From Pleodorina starrii (taxonomy: Eukaryota; Chlorophyta; Chlorophyceae; Chlamydomonadales; Volvocaceae), in NCBI GenBank assembly GCA_030267565.1, contig BRXU01000015.1:619001-683000 (forward strand): 64,000 nt of DNA, given 5' to 3'. A model generated the notes under the pieces. It did not search any database. It was given only the letters and a program-made list of their open reading frames with translations, and was not told the origin of the DNA. The translations under genes and the position numbers were made by a program. Positions 24,089 through 36,703 of this stretch are shown piece after piece (the stretch's first letter is position 1; the number at the start of each line of letters is the position of its first letter).

Positions 24089-26153
24089 TGAGACAGCTCA
24101 GAGCAGGACCTCTTGAAGGCGGACCTCTTGACCGCTGGGAGCTCCACGGTCGACCCGTGGATTGGTCATGGGCAGCCTTGGGAGTTGCGTTCACGCTGTC
24201 GGGAACTGGTTGCCGTCCCGATGATGTGTGCCCCAGGGATGGGAGCCCAGGGTCTGCGGGTGCGCAAGGGCAGCGAGCCGTCGCACAGATGGCTGAGTGG
24301 TGCTCGGTTGGGAGCATGCGGTGGTGCCTGCCGGCGCCCTAGCCAGATGGGTTCTAGTCAACAGGCCGGAGGCCTTAACCAGCCAGGTCAAGGCGCAGGC
24401 CGCATGTTCTCTAGGTGCACGGGTGGCGAGTGCAATGTGCGAGGAAGTGCACGCTGTACTGTTTGTATCTATATAGTTTTGCATGTGCGTTTGTGTGCTT
24501 GGTATGGCGTGTGCTCCCACGTCACGCAGCTCGATTTTGTTGCGAACAGCAGGTCAAATCTCGGGAGGGGGCGTCCCCCAACGGGACGCGGTGCGCAATA
24601 GCTCCTGATTTTATGGCTTTGCATTGTACCTGGAAGAGCCCTTAAGCGACGAAAGGTTTTTGACAGCGTGAGGGAAAGGGCCTCAGCTGTGTGCTGTGCC
24701 TGGGTCTAACGCCGCGGCGCGTTGGGTTGAATGTGTCACCTGGTAATGACGCAATGGGGAGTTGCTCATGTGGCGTCGCGGTGGCGCATGAGGGTGCGGC
24801 GGCAGGCTAAATGCAGGGGGATGCGGTGTGCCAGGCTGGCAAGCCTATGGCAGGCGCGACATTGGATGCCGTCTTTGGACTGCTTGAACGAACATCTCAT
24901 GCGCGCCGGTTGTGCAAGTGGGCACCTGGATAGACCGGATAGCGCGGAGTGGTGTGCATTCGTTGTCGAGGCTAGGACAGGCCATTATTACTGACGATTT
25001 GCAAAGCCGAAGAATTGCCGAGGATTTCGTCAAAGACTGTCGAGCTCTTGGCTGTCGAGTTGCCTGGCACGAACGTGTCATACAGCCATATGCAGTTGGT
25101 AGCTATTGTTGCTGAGAGTGACATGTTGTTGGTTTGCAGGAAGGACACGCGTGAAGAGACCCAAAGATACTTCCGTGCTGTTGCTGGGCCGCAACGTTGG
25201 TCTAGTTTCTGCTGGTTTTCGTCCACTTCAGCGCTCCTCGTTAGGCTTTTGGGCTTTTGAGCTTTTGAGCAGTTCACTCCGGCTTTGAACGTGCCGACTT
25301 ACGACAAGACGTGCGAATTACGGTGCCAAGAGACTAGCTGAGTGAACGCGTACACAGGATGACTCCCTACAGACATGTCAACACCGAGGCAGTTGCGTAG
25401 TTATTTGCAACCACAGTAACAATCACACACCATTTGCCTGCGGCGGAGCTTGAGTCGGAAAAGTTACGCTAGGTCTTTCGCTGTCAGGGTACACTTATTG
25501 GATGGTCGCTAAAGCATAACTGAAGAAAGGGAGCCTCAGTTGTCTGCACAGCTGGGTTCTCGGGGGTCCCGGGCCAGTAGGCAGGTGGCGGTGGGAGGGC
25601 TGCACCCGCCCCACATTTGCCGCTCCCGATACCTTTGACAGCTGCTATGCGGCCATTTGCTGCTGCTTCTAAGGCTCCTTTGGAAACGCTCCCGGATAAT
25701 AATTGCAGCTTTCAACGTTCCTCCGAGCTTCAAATTATTAGTAAAGCTCAGTTTTACAGCCAGTTGTCTGTTGCACCGAAAACCGCGCAACGGTTGCCGT
25801 CATTGTCGCACGCTCGCAGCCGCGATGCTGCGGCAGTATTGGCGATGCCTTATTTTTGGACTCAGCGAGGAGTGGTGAAACGTCCTGCGCGGTGCTGCGC
25901 GTATGATTAGGCTACGGTTCGTACCCGCCAGGACTGGAGCCAAGGGACAAAATCAATTATTCATAATAATAGCTTTTCATGGCATTGTACTGATTATTAG
26001 CGAGCAAATCTCGCTGTACATACGCCTCGGTCCGTCACGCTGCGGTATCTTTACGCTTTCAGTTCGCGCAGCAACAGCGAAATTGCGCTGACATGTGTAA
26101 CATGTGAATATATTTGAACAAATTGGAGGGTCAAAGGGATTTTTGCTAAGGAA
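24089..26153. other. Intergenic region between the acidic-repeat gene and URB1
   Basis: No gene supported. The first part is presumably the 3' UTR of the upstream gene, and about 25900-26150 is AT-richer and likely contains the URB1 promoter. Open frames here are short and do not splice into anything I recognise. Confidence 0.4.
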
Positions 26154-29100
26154 ATGGCCGCCAAGACCACGGCGGCGACGGATGCGTTCGACCTGGCTAA
26201 AATCACGGAGGCTTTACGCGCAACCAGGGAGCTTGATGTTAACCTATCAGGTAAGTCAGTAGCAAGAAGACACCGCTTCAGTGTGCCCAGTCGTCTGGTT
26301 ACGTCGACAGAAGCCATGTCCAACTTCCAAAGCTTTTGTATTATCAGTAACACACATTTGTGGTTTTGAGTTCGTTTACGGTATCCATCGCTGCCAACCG
26401 GCGGCTGTAACCCATACATGTAGGTCTCAAGTCGCTGCACGACGCCATCCGGCGACCCGGCCGCCAGGGCTGGCAGCACCTGCTGTCCTATCTGCGGGCC
26501 TCTCCGGAGTGCGCAGAACTTTCCAACATCTGGGAGACCCAAGCCTCCTCCAAAGACCCACGGGTCTTTCCGCAGCTGCTGCTCGTGATAGCGGACATCC
26601 TCGCCGCGAAGCCCCCGTCCCAGGCGAAGCAGCCACAGCCGCCGGCGGGGCCGCCATCCTATGACGGCCGCGGCAGTGGCCGCAGCCGCAACGGCCGTGA
26701 CCGTGCTGGCGGTGACGCCGCTGCAGCGGCGCCGGCGCCGGCGGCGGAGCTCTCCCTTGTCGGTGCTGCGCAGCAGCTCCTGATCGCCCAGGCCCTGGGT
26801 CGCCGCCTCAAGTCCCTGTACCACGCGCTCGGGTCCGACCAGCAGCCCTTCGCCAACTCGGCGCTGCAGCTGCTGGCGGCGGTCGCTGCGCACAGCGTGG
26901 TGGCGGCCCGTGACTTGACGGCGGCCTTCGACTGGTCGCTGTCGGCCCTGACCAAGATATGCCGCCCGCCCAAGTGGGTCCTTCAGTGCGCGCGTCCCTC
27001 TGCTTTCTTGCGACAGCGGTGCGGTGATGGAGTGATGATGGTAGCGGGAGCTGTTGTGGCCTTCTTGGGTCATGGAGTAGGGCTCTACCAGCGACGGATG
27101 GGGCTCTCATGCCGCTAACCGTTAACTGCGGCCGGCCCCGCATTCCCTTCATCGCCCCGTGCCCTGCCTGCCTGCCTCCATGAGTTGCAGCCCCACACCC
27201 CGCACACGTGCGCCAATGATTACCGCGGCCGCCACCGCCGTCGCAGGGAACGGCCGGCGTCCGACGCGGCGGAGGGCCAGCGCCGCTCCTCCTCCTCCGC
27301 CGCCGCCGCCGCCTGGGAGCACCCGAGCGTGTTGTCGCGGCCCCGCCGGGCCATGTTCGTGCACCTCTGCCGCGCGCTGTTGGACAACGCCGACCACGCC
27401 ACGCTGGCCCGGCTCCTGCCGCTGCGGCCGGTGACGGGCGGCCTGTTGAATCACCTGGCGGCTGACCCGCCGGGTCAGGTGCTGACGACGCTTCTGGTGC
27501 TGGGCCGCCGCGTGCTGGCGCCCGCCGCGCCGCCGGGCCTGCCGCCGCGGCTTCGGGCGGAGCCCTTCGGCGACGCCGCGCTGACGCAGCTTGCGGAGGT
27601 GGCGGCGTCGAGCGACGAGCCGGCGGCGGAGGCGCCTGACGGCGTCGCCGCCGCCGCTACCGCGGCGGAAGCGGCCCTGGAGGTGCTGGTGATGCTTTGC
27701 ACGGATCCAGCGAATGGCGTCGTGACCCATGGGCCGGAGGATGGTGGCGGCGGCGCCGCGCCGTCGTACGGCCCCGGCGTCAAGCGGCTGCTTCGGCTGC
27801 TGCCCCGACTGCGGCCGCTGGACCACGTGCGCCACGTGCGGCTGCTGAACCAGGTGGCCAGCCGCTGCCCCTGGCTGGCTGCCGAGTTTGCGAGCTCGTT
27901 GCCGTACGATTTGCAGCCCAGGGTGCGTGGCGAGGGTGGTTCCGGAGCCCGGGGGGGTCGGCTGGAATGAGGGCCATGACACCGTGGCTTTTGAGAGTGC
28001 TGCTGCTGTCGCTCTGTCTGCTGTATGTCCGCTGTGACGGCAATGCCCGGGAAACTGCCGAGGTGGTCACGCCATCTGCCCGCGCTCGCCGCCGCTGCCG
28101 CCCTTCTTATTCCTCGCAGCCCAACAGCCGCTGGGTCGCCGCCATGACGCTGGCCTCCCGCCTCACCGCCGCCGCCGCCGTCGCGCCGTCGCCAGTCATG
28201 GACCGTCTCACGGCCGCGGCAGCGACGGCGGCGGCTGGCAGCGGCGCGCCGCCGCCGCCGCCGTCTGCTGAGTCGGCTGGTGTCCGCGCGCACCTGCGCT
28301 GCTGCCTGCCGCCGGTGCTGTCCAAAGTAAGTCCCTACCCTGCGGCTCTTTCCCGGCGCCCTTACACAGAAGCCTTTACCTCAATACAGAAATAATGAAA
28401 GCCGTTGGCCCCCTAGGCTAGGCGGGCCCAAGGGAGCATTCTTTCGGGCGCCCAGCATGCCCCTCGTATCTCCCGGCCCATCCCCAGGCAGGCCTTCGGT
28501 GCATGTTTGCCTGTCCGCGCTGGCACTGCGGCGTCGGCGACCCCCGTTGTGCGCGCATCTAACCTCCTACCGCTGCCGCCGCTGCTGCCCCTGCTGCTGC
28601 TGCTGCTGCTGGCCCTGCCGGTGTGTTGCGTACGTCACTGGGGAACCTTCGCGCGCAGGCGGTCCTTTCTCGCGGCGTGCAGCATAACCGACCCGTGGTT
28701 CAGGCCCTGACGCTGGACGCGATGGGCGCCATGCTGCGCAGCGTCGAGCCGATGGTGGCGGCAGCGGCGGCCGCCGCCGCCGCTGCCTCGAGGGATGCCG
28801 ACGGCGTCGTCGCCGGACAGCCGTGGTCCCAATTCCATCGTCGGCTCTGCAGTGTGGTTCGCGCGAGACTGCCTGACCTGCAGACCCTGCTTGCCTTACA
28901 CGCTGCGCTGGAGAAGCGGGAGGGCGCGGCTGGAAGGTCGGAACCCGGCGACGCGGCCGGCAAACCCGGCGGCAAGCCGGCGGGCGGCAAGCCAGGCAGC
29001 GGCGATGTGCGAATGGAGGACACGCAGAAGGGTCCCCGTGTGGGCATGGGTGAGGCGGAAGAAGAGGAGGAGGAGGAGGAGGACGGCGAGAGTGAAGAAG

Positions 29101-32100
29101 GCGAGGAGGGCGAGGGCGTCGCGGCGGAGGCAGCAGCGGGCGGCGGGGGTGGCGCGAAGGCGGGGGCGCTGACGGCGGCGGTGTTTGGCGCCGCCACCGC
29201 GGCGGAGCCGTCGCAGGTACGGCAGGAGGTGCTGATGCGCTTGTTGGACGTGATCGCGCGCTACTGCCGCTTGCTGCCGGATGCGGCGGTGGACGCCCAT
29301 TTCGACGCCGTCAGGCTGCTGCCGCCGGTGAGTGGTGTCATGACGAGTTGGAAGGCGGGGGTGGGCGACGGCATCGCGCGTTGGGGGGCCTTCGGGTGTG
29401 CGGGTGAGTGGGTGGGTTGTGTGATGATGTTTGGGTGCGTAGGTGTGTGGGAGGGCGGGTGCGTAGGTGTGTTGGAGGGTGGTGGGTGGATGTCCCCCGG
29501 GGGCTGAGGACTGTGCGCGCATGGGACTGTCGCGGCCGCTTTTGCCGACCGGACAGGACTGCTACAGTAGTTGTCAGCTGTTCATGCGGGTGGGCGCGTC
29601 GCCAGAGCTGGAGCTAGGGCTGGAGCTAGGGCAGCACGCATGGACCATTCCATCTGTGTGGAATGGCTGGCTTGCCCGGGGTCGGATCTCCCCCCGAGTG
29701 CCCCCCGTGTCGTCCCTCGCACGGGCTCGCTGCCCTGAACGCGGTGCATTTGTTGCGCCCTTTTTGTGCCCCTCGCCGTACATGTCGGTACGGGCAGGAC
29801 GTGCTGGCGCTGGACGAGCGACACCAGACAGCGCTGATCGGGGTCCTGCGGGCGTCGTACGCGCCGGGGCCGTCGTCCTCGTCGTCGTCAACAGACACCG
29901 TCGGCGGCGGCAGCGCCGTCGCCGCCACCGGCTCCACCGCGACGGCGGCGGCGATGGCGGCGCCGCTGAGCACGGCGCTGGTGCTGCCGCTGCTGCGGCT
30001 GCTGACCCGCGCTGCCTCACCTGCCGTTCGGGCGTCCGCGGGTGGGTGGGTGGGGCTTGTCGGCCGTAGGGCCCGCAAGCCTCTTTTGCCGCTTATTGCG
30101 TGTTTGTGTCGGCGGCTGCAGATACGGTACGCAAGCAACCGGTGTTGCGGACACAATCAGTACTGCAGGTCGCGATAGCCCGATACACGCGCCCTAACGC
30201 AAGTCATGTCATGTCATGGGCCCGGTCCCTGCACCCTGCAGGGGAGATGCTGGTGAGCCGCCTGAAGCCGCAGGTGCTCGGGTCGCAGCCGCTGGCGGCG
30301 GCGGGGGCAGCGGCGGGGGGCCCCATTCCTGGTGCCAGGGCTGGCGGCGCCGCCGCCGCCCGCGGCACGGTAATGCCGTACTGGGGATGGGACGAGCTGG
30401 AGCTGCGGATCTGGCTGTGGATGCTGCCGTCGGCGCCGGTGCCGGGCCATCGCGCCGGGGCTGCGGAGGCGGAGAGGGAGGCGGCGGCTGGCGGGGAGGC
30501 GCCGGACGGGCCTCCTGCTGCTGCTGCTGCTACTACCGCTGATGGTGGTGCTGCTGAGGGGGGGGACCGCTGCGCGGATGCGGTGCTGTCCTTCCTGTGC
30601 GACTTGCTGGTGGCTGCGAGCAGGCGGCCGCAGGTGGGGGCGGGGAGGCGGGTGGGTAGGTGCGGGTGGTGGGGGTGGTAATTAGAACGGCCCGGGGCGA
30701 GGGAACGCAACGCAGGGGGGTGGGGGTGGGGGGGTGCGTGGGTTGGCGCCTCCGCAGACTGCACCCGCCGAGGGGTAGACGGCTGTTGACGTTGCCGCTG
30801 CCACTGCAGCAGCAGCTGCAGCAACCACCGCCGCCGCCGCAGCAGGCGATTCGGCGTATCAAGCCGCGCTAGAGCCACCTGGCCACTTCTCACTTGTCAC
30901 TGTTTGCACCCGCGGCTGACTTGCCGGCTCGTCCTCCCAACTGCTCTTTGTCCGCGTGCCGCTGGTGCAGGATGGCTACGAGCTGTCGCGCGCGTGGCTG
31001 CCCGCCGGGGACAAGGTACGGCTCGGACTGGCACGGCATTACTGCACACGGCAGCATACGGCACGTGCGATCCAACCTTCCAGTCCACCCGACAAAGGCG
31101 AGGCTAGGCTAGTCGCGGGAGCGAGCAGCCGCAACACGACGCGCGCGTGTCCTGCTGTCCCCCCTCTTGAAGCCTAGACGTCCTTACGCCAGCCCGGCGC
31201 CTTTTTCCCTACCCGCAGGCCGCCTGCTGCTGCCTCAGCCCGCTGCCGGCGCTGGCGCTGCGTAACTGCCTTCGGCTGCTCAAGTCCCGGCGGGCGGGCG
31301 GAGAGGCGGAGCGCGCGGCGGTGTGCGGCTATGTGGCGGGTGAGGGTGTTGGGGTGTTCGGGTATGCTGTGGATTAGGGCGGTGGCGGGCTTGCGTTTCC
31401 GGGGTCGAAGAGGGAATGGGCGGTGTGTCGAAGGAGCAGGTGGGGCGAGGGGCTTACAAGTGCAACGCAGCCGCGGTTGAGATGAGCGGCCTCATCGGGC
31501 GCCCGCCGCCGCGCCCCCCTGGCCCTGGCCCTCGTCCTGGGAAACGGACACCCAAGCAATGCTTGCGGAAGCGTTCTGGATGGCTACCCGCGTCCTTTGC
31601 CTTCGGGTAGTCTGTGAGGTGCTGTGGCGCTTGTGGCCATGGTACGGGATTGAATACCGAGTATGCCGACCCGTGGGTCCGTGCAGGCTCGCTGCACCTG
31701 CTGACGCAGCAGCTGGACGACCCGTGGGTCATGGTCCATTTGCTGGAGCGGGGGATGCTGGCGACGGCGACGGCGGCAGAGGCAACCGCAGGGGCAGGAG
31801 GAGGGGCAGGAGGAGGCAGCCGCCTCGCGGAGGTGGGCGTGTTCGGTTCGCGGTCCTTAGGATGCCAGCAGTGCGCCTCGCTGTAAGAGTGTCCCCAAAG
31901 ATCCAACCAAAGACTGTTTAAGCATGGGGCGAGCGAGCGAGTGAGTGGACGAGTGAGTGCGTGAGCGAGTGAGTGAGTCGAGTGAATGACGCACACAACC
32001 CGCTCTGGCTGCACAGTGGTTTCTTCCCGGGGGCTTCCTGAAGGCTGTCCATGTGCACCTGCCGCACTGTTAACGCCCCTCCCGCCTCCTCCCCCCCGCC

Positions 32101-35100
32101 CCCTGGTTCATTGCGGCCGCTTCGCCCCTCGGCAGGCGGCGATGATCAGCCTGCCGTCGGAGGGCCGGCCCCTGCAGTCCCTGTACGACTGGGCGCTGCG
32201 GAGCTGCCGTACTCGCAGTGACACTTTGGCGGCGGCGCCGTCGCCGCCAGGCCATGGGGCGGCTCCACAGCCGACGGGTGCGGACCCAGGCCCAGACCCG
32301 GATCAGGGAGCGGGGCAGGAGCCGCCGCCCAAGCGGCGCCGGAAGTCGTCGGCTGCGGCTGCGGCCGCGGCGGCGGTGACGGCGGCGGAGTCACCGCCGA
32401 CGGCACTCGACGTACGGCACCTTGACTCCGCGTCGACGCCGTGGGGTCTCGGGGGGCTTCGCATTGCGCTGTCAGGTGGCGGCGTCGCGGATGGGGCCGC
32501 CGCTAACGAGGATCGCGCCGGTACGACAGTCGAGGGTACTGCAGAGGCGAAGAACATATCTAAGAAGTTGCGTGCGTGCGTCAAAGCCATCGCGAAGACG
32601 CTGAAGAAGAAGGGCCGGTCTGGTGGCGGCGGTAGCGCGGGGCTCCCGCCGGCGGCCTGCGCGGCGGTAGCGGTGGCGGCGCCGCTCGCATCGGAGCTGC
32701 TGACCCGGCACTGCGCCGAGCCGGCGGCGGCGGCGGCGCACGCCGTACAGCTACTGCAACTCGCTGTACGGAAGACCGCAGCATCGGCGGCGCCGCAGCG
32801 GCGGCGATCCTCCGCCGACGATGATGCCGACGCCGACGGCGACGGGGGCGCGGACGGGTGCGAAGACGGCGGAACCGACCCACGGGTCGGCGCTGCCGAC
32901 GCCGCCGCCACCGCCAGCCCTTGGGAGCTTCTGCTGGCGGCGCTGTGGACCTCCGTTCTGGCAAAGCCGCTGGCGTTTCGCTGCCTGGGGCCCGCGGACG
33001 TGTTACTGGCCGCGGCGGAAGGCGATAGCGAGGACGGAGGCGGTGACGGCGAGGGAGCCGCGGCTGCGCCGCCGCTGCTGTTGCCGTCGTCTGAAGCGCT
33101 CGAGTGGGTCGCCGGCTCCTCCTGGGATGGCCAGGTGGCGGCGCTGCTCTTGGCGCAGGCGGCGTTCCGACAGGGCGGGTGGCGGGGCAGGGAGTTGCCA
33201 CCCGACCCTGCGGCGGGCGGCAGCGGCGGCGGCGGCGGCAACGGGGACGGGGGCGCATCGGCGTGGGTGCGGGTCGCCGCCGCGGGCAGTTTGCCCTTCT
33301 GGCTGCCGCTGCTGTCGAGCCCCGACGGCGCCGCCGCGGCGTTTGGGAGTGTACGGCGGCTCTTGCCGGCCGCTGCGGGGCCGATGGGCGTGCAAGGCCA
33401 AGCGCAAGCGGCGGTGCCCGCCGCCGCCGCCGCCGCTGACGCCGCTGCGCCGCAAACTCCCACGTGTCAGCGGCTTGCGGAATGCGGCGCGCTGCTGCGC
33501 GTGCTGCGCAGCCCAGTCCTCTCGGCGCTGCTCACGCCTGCCGACGGCGCCGCCAGCGACGTCGTCGCGGCGGCTCGCCGTCACGCCACCAGCCTCGTCG
33601 TGGACCTGTGGGCGGCCCTCAAAGCGTCCACGGGGCCGGGGCTGAGGTCAGGGTCGGGCGCAACCGTCGCCGTCGTCAGCGCCTTGCGCGCCGCCTGCGG
33701 CCGCCACATCCGCGCCGCCGCCGCCGCCCTGCGCTCGCTGCTGACACGCGGCAGCGCAGGCGACGACGGCGGCGGCGGCCGCATCGACGCCGCCGTCGAG
33801 CGGCTGCTGCCGCTGGCGCGGTGCGCCGCGGCGGGACAGTTGCTGCCGCTGGCGCGTGAGCTGCTGGCGGCGGCGGCGACCGCCGGTGCCGCCGCCGCCG
33901 GCGCCACCGCAGGCGTCGCACCTGTCGTTGAACGGAAGGCCAAACGGAAGGCCAAGTCGCCGGCGGCGGCGACGACGACGACAGCGTTGAGTGCAAGCGG
34001 CGCGGAGGCGGCGGCTCGGCGGCAGCGACTGCTGGACGCTGGGCTGTCGCTGGCCGGGGCACTGTTGGCTGATCCCCGGCCGCTGCTGGGGAGCAGGTTC
34101 GAGATGTGGGGGGTCGGCAGCGGAGACGGCGAGGGTGGCGGCGTGGGCGAGGAGAGTGAGGAGGACGGCGCCGGCGCGATGCCGGCGTGGCCTCAGGCCA
34201 GCACAGAGAAGCACGGCGGCGCCGCGGCGGTACGACAGATCTTCGGAGCGGTACAGTCGGAGCTGGTGCGCCTGGCGCCGCTTGCGGCCGCGATGGCGGA
34301 GCGTACGGCGACGGAGGCGGCGGCGGAGGCCGAGCTGGCGGCGGCGGCGCTGTGCGCCGGCCTCCGAGGAGCCGCGGGTCACCTGCTGGCTCTGTGCGTG
34401 ACGGAGGCGGCACTGGAGGCTTGTGTACGGCTGGCGCCGTACAGCGCAGCCGCCGCCGACGCCGCCGCCGTCGCGGTGGCGCTGGGGCCGCCGAGCCTAC
34501 GCGGCGCTTTCTCGTCGGTGCTTCCGCAGGCGGTGGCGGAGGCGGAGGAGCGGCGGCCCGGCGTCGGCCGGCGGCTGGCGCTGGCTCGACTGCTGCCGGC
34601 GGCGGAAGCGTACACCCGCCTGGCGGAAGCGGCGTCGTACGGCGCCGTCGCCGCCGACAACGACGCCGCGGTGGACCCAGTGCTGGCTGTCTTCCGCGAG
34701 CCGCTGTTCGCGTACGCCACCCGGAAGGCTCGGAAGGGGACGGTTGTGGCGGCGGTGAATGGCGGCGGCGGCGGCGGCGGGCGCAGAAAGAGCCGTGGCG
34801 AGGACGCGGCGGCGGCGGCGACGGCGGCGGCGGCGGCAGGAGACAGCGGTCTGCCAGGCGATGCGGTGTCGTCGTTGCGGACCTACGCCGTACCCGTGCT
34901 GGCCAGGCTGCTGCGGCTTGGCGCTGGCGGCGGCGGTGGCGGCGGTCGTCACGACAACGGGGCGGAGCATCGGCCAGGCGGCGAGGAGGCGGCGGGGGCC
35001 TCCACCTCCGCCGTCGGGCCACTGATGCGCTCACTGACCAAGCTGCTGCCACCTGCAGGTCGGTACGCCGCTGGTGCAAAGGCGCGAGGCGGGCTGCGCC

Positions 35101-36667
35101 TCTCGCGTTTCTCCTGCAGCCGTAGCAGGAAGCGAACCGTATCCCGCCTGCCTGTTGGCGTTGGCTTTTGCGTCGTTGCAGTGTCTGTTGGCTTGTGTGT
35201 CAGTGTGTGTGCTGATGCCTACCGGCTGATGCAGCAACGGCGCCTTCTGCATCCGGTTCGACCGCGCGGCCCGTAGGGGCTGGGCTGTGTGAAAGAGACT
35301 CGTGGGGATTTGCCAGGATTGCGTGATGCCGCTCCCATGCGGATGGAGCAGCGGGTGGGGCATGCGGGTCTGGGTCCCGACGTGCGCTCCGTGCCGCTCC
35401 TCGCCCGCAGGTGTACCGCTCAGCTTGGATGGGGACGACGACGATGGCGGCGGCGGCGACCCGCCGGGTCGGCCGCCGCTGGCGACCTCGGCCGAGCAGC
35501 TGGCACTGGCCGAGGCGCTGCTGCGTGCCGCCGTACGAGACGGCGGTGGCGGTGAGGGCGGTGGGCCGAGCGCCGCCGCCGCCAGCGTTGGTCTGGAGGC
35601 TGTGGGGGCGGTGCTGAGCGCCGCGGCGGCGACGCTGGCGGCACTGTACGGCAGGGGTGTGCTTCCGTCGGGTGGCGGGAGCCCTGCGCAGCGGTGAGGC
35701 GGAGACTGGCCGCCCTCCTGGGGTTTGGGGTCGGGGTTGGGGCTGGAGGCTGGGGTTGGGGTGGGGATCGCTGGGTAAGGGGGCATGGATGTGGGCGGAG
35801 GGTGCGCGTGCGGTGATGACCTGACACCCATATGCGTTGGAGGTGGACTGGTGGGTGATGGTGATGGTGATGATGGGTTGAACCCAAACAACCCTTTATC
35901 TCGTGGCGGTTCTTCTACCGGTGTCTTCTACAGGTGCAAAGGCCCCAAACAACCCAGCCCAGCCCAACCCAGCCCTTCCCTTCCCTTCCCTGCCTCCCCC
36001 GATCAGGCGCCTGCTGTCCGCCGCCGCCCTCTGCCTTGATGACTGCGTGGGGGACTTGCTGGCGGAGCTGCCGGACAGCGCCAGGGAGGGACCCGCCTTC
36101 GCGGCGCTGTGCCGTACAGTGGAGCCCCTGGCGGCAGCGACCGCCGCGCACGCCGCCGCCGACCCGTCGGCGCTGCGCTGCCTGCGGCGGCTGCTGGCGG
36201 CGCTCTTGCCGCAGGCCGCCGCCGCCGCCAGCGGCAGCGGTGGCAGCGGCGGCGCCGCCGCCGCCGAGGCGGCGGCGGCGGATGACGAGGCAGCCGCCGA
36301 GCGCAGCGACCACGACAGCCAAAGCAGCAGCGGCAGTAGTGATGGTGAGGAAAGTGAGACCGACGAGGGGGATGTGGACGTGGTTATGGATGTGGATGCG
36401 CCAGCAGTCGGCGGGAAGCGGCGGGAAGCGGCGGTGGGCAGTGACAGCGATGAGGACAGCGACGGGGGCGATGGGCAGGGGAGTGGGAGCGACGGAGCGG
36501 CGGGGGCATCTGATTCAGATGACGAGGAGGAGGACGAGGAGGAGGGAGGCCGCGTGGCTGTGCCAGTGCGCAGCGACAGCGACAGCGATGCCGAAGCGGA
36601 CCCAGCCGACTCCGCCGACAGCGACGGCGACGGAAACGGCAACGGCGCTCGACGCGGCGGTACGAAG

Positions 36668-36703
<36 letters not shown>

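Noticed and set aside
29467..29797. Extension of URB1 exon 6 upstream of 29798
   Set aside because: The upstream reading is open in several frames but the acceptor at 29797 joins exon 5 in phase and the upstream peptide shows no URB1-like content.
32303..33463. Long minus-strand open frames opposite the large URB1 exon (also 33676-35079 and 20893-22558)
   Set aside because: High-GC third positions remove stop codons from the opposite strand; composition is Arg/Pro/Ala noise and the plus strand has family-level matches or coherent splicing.
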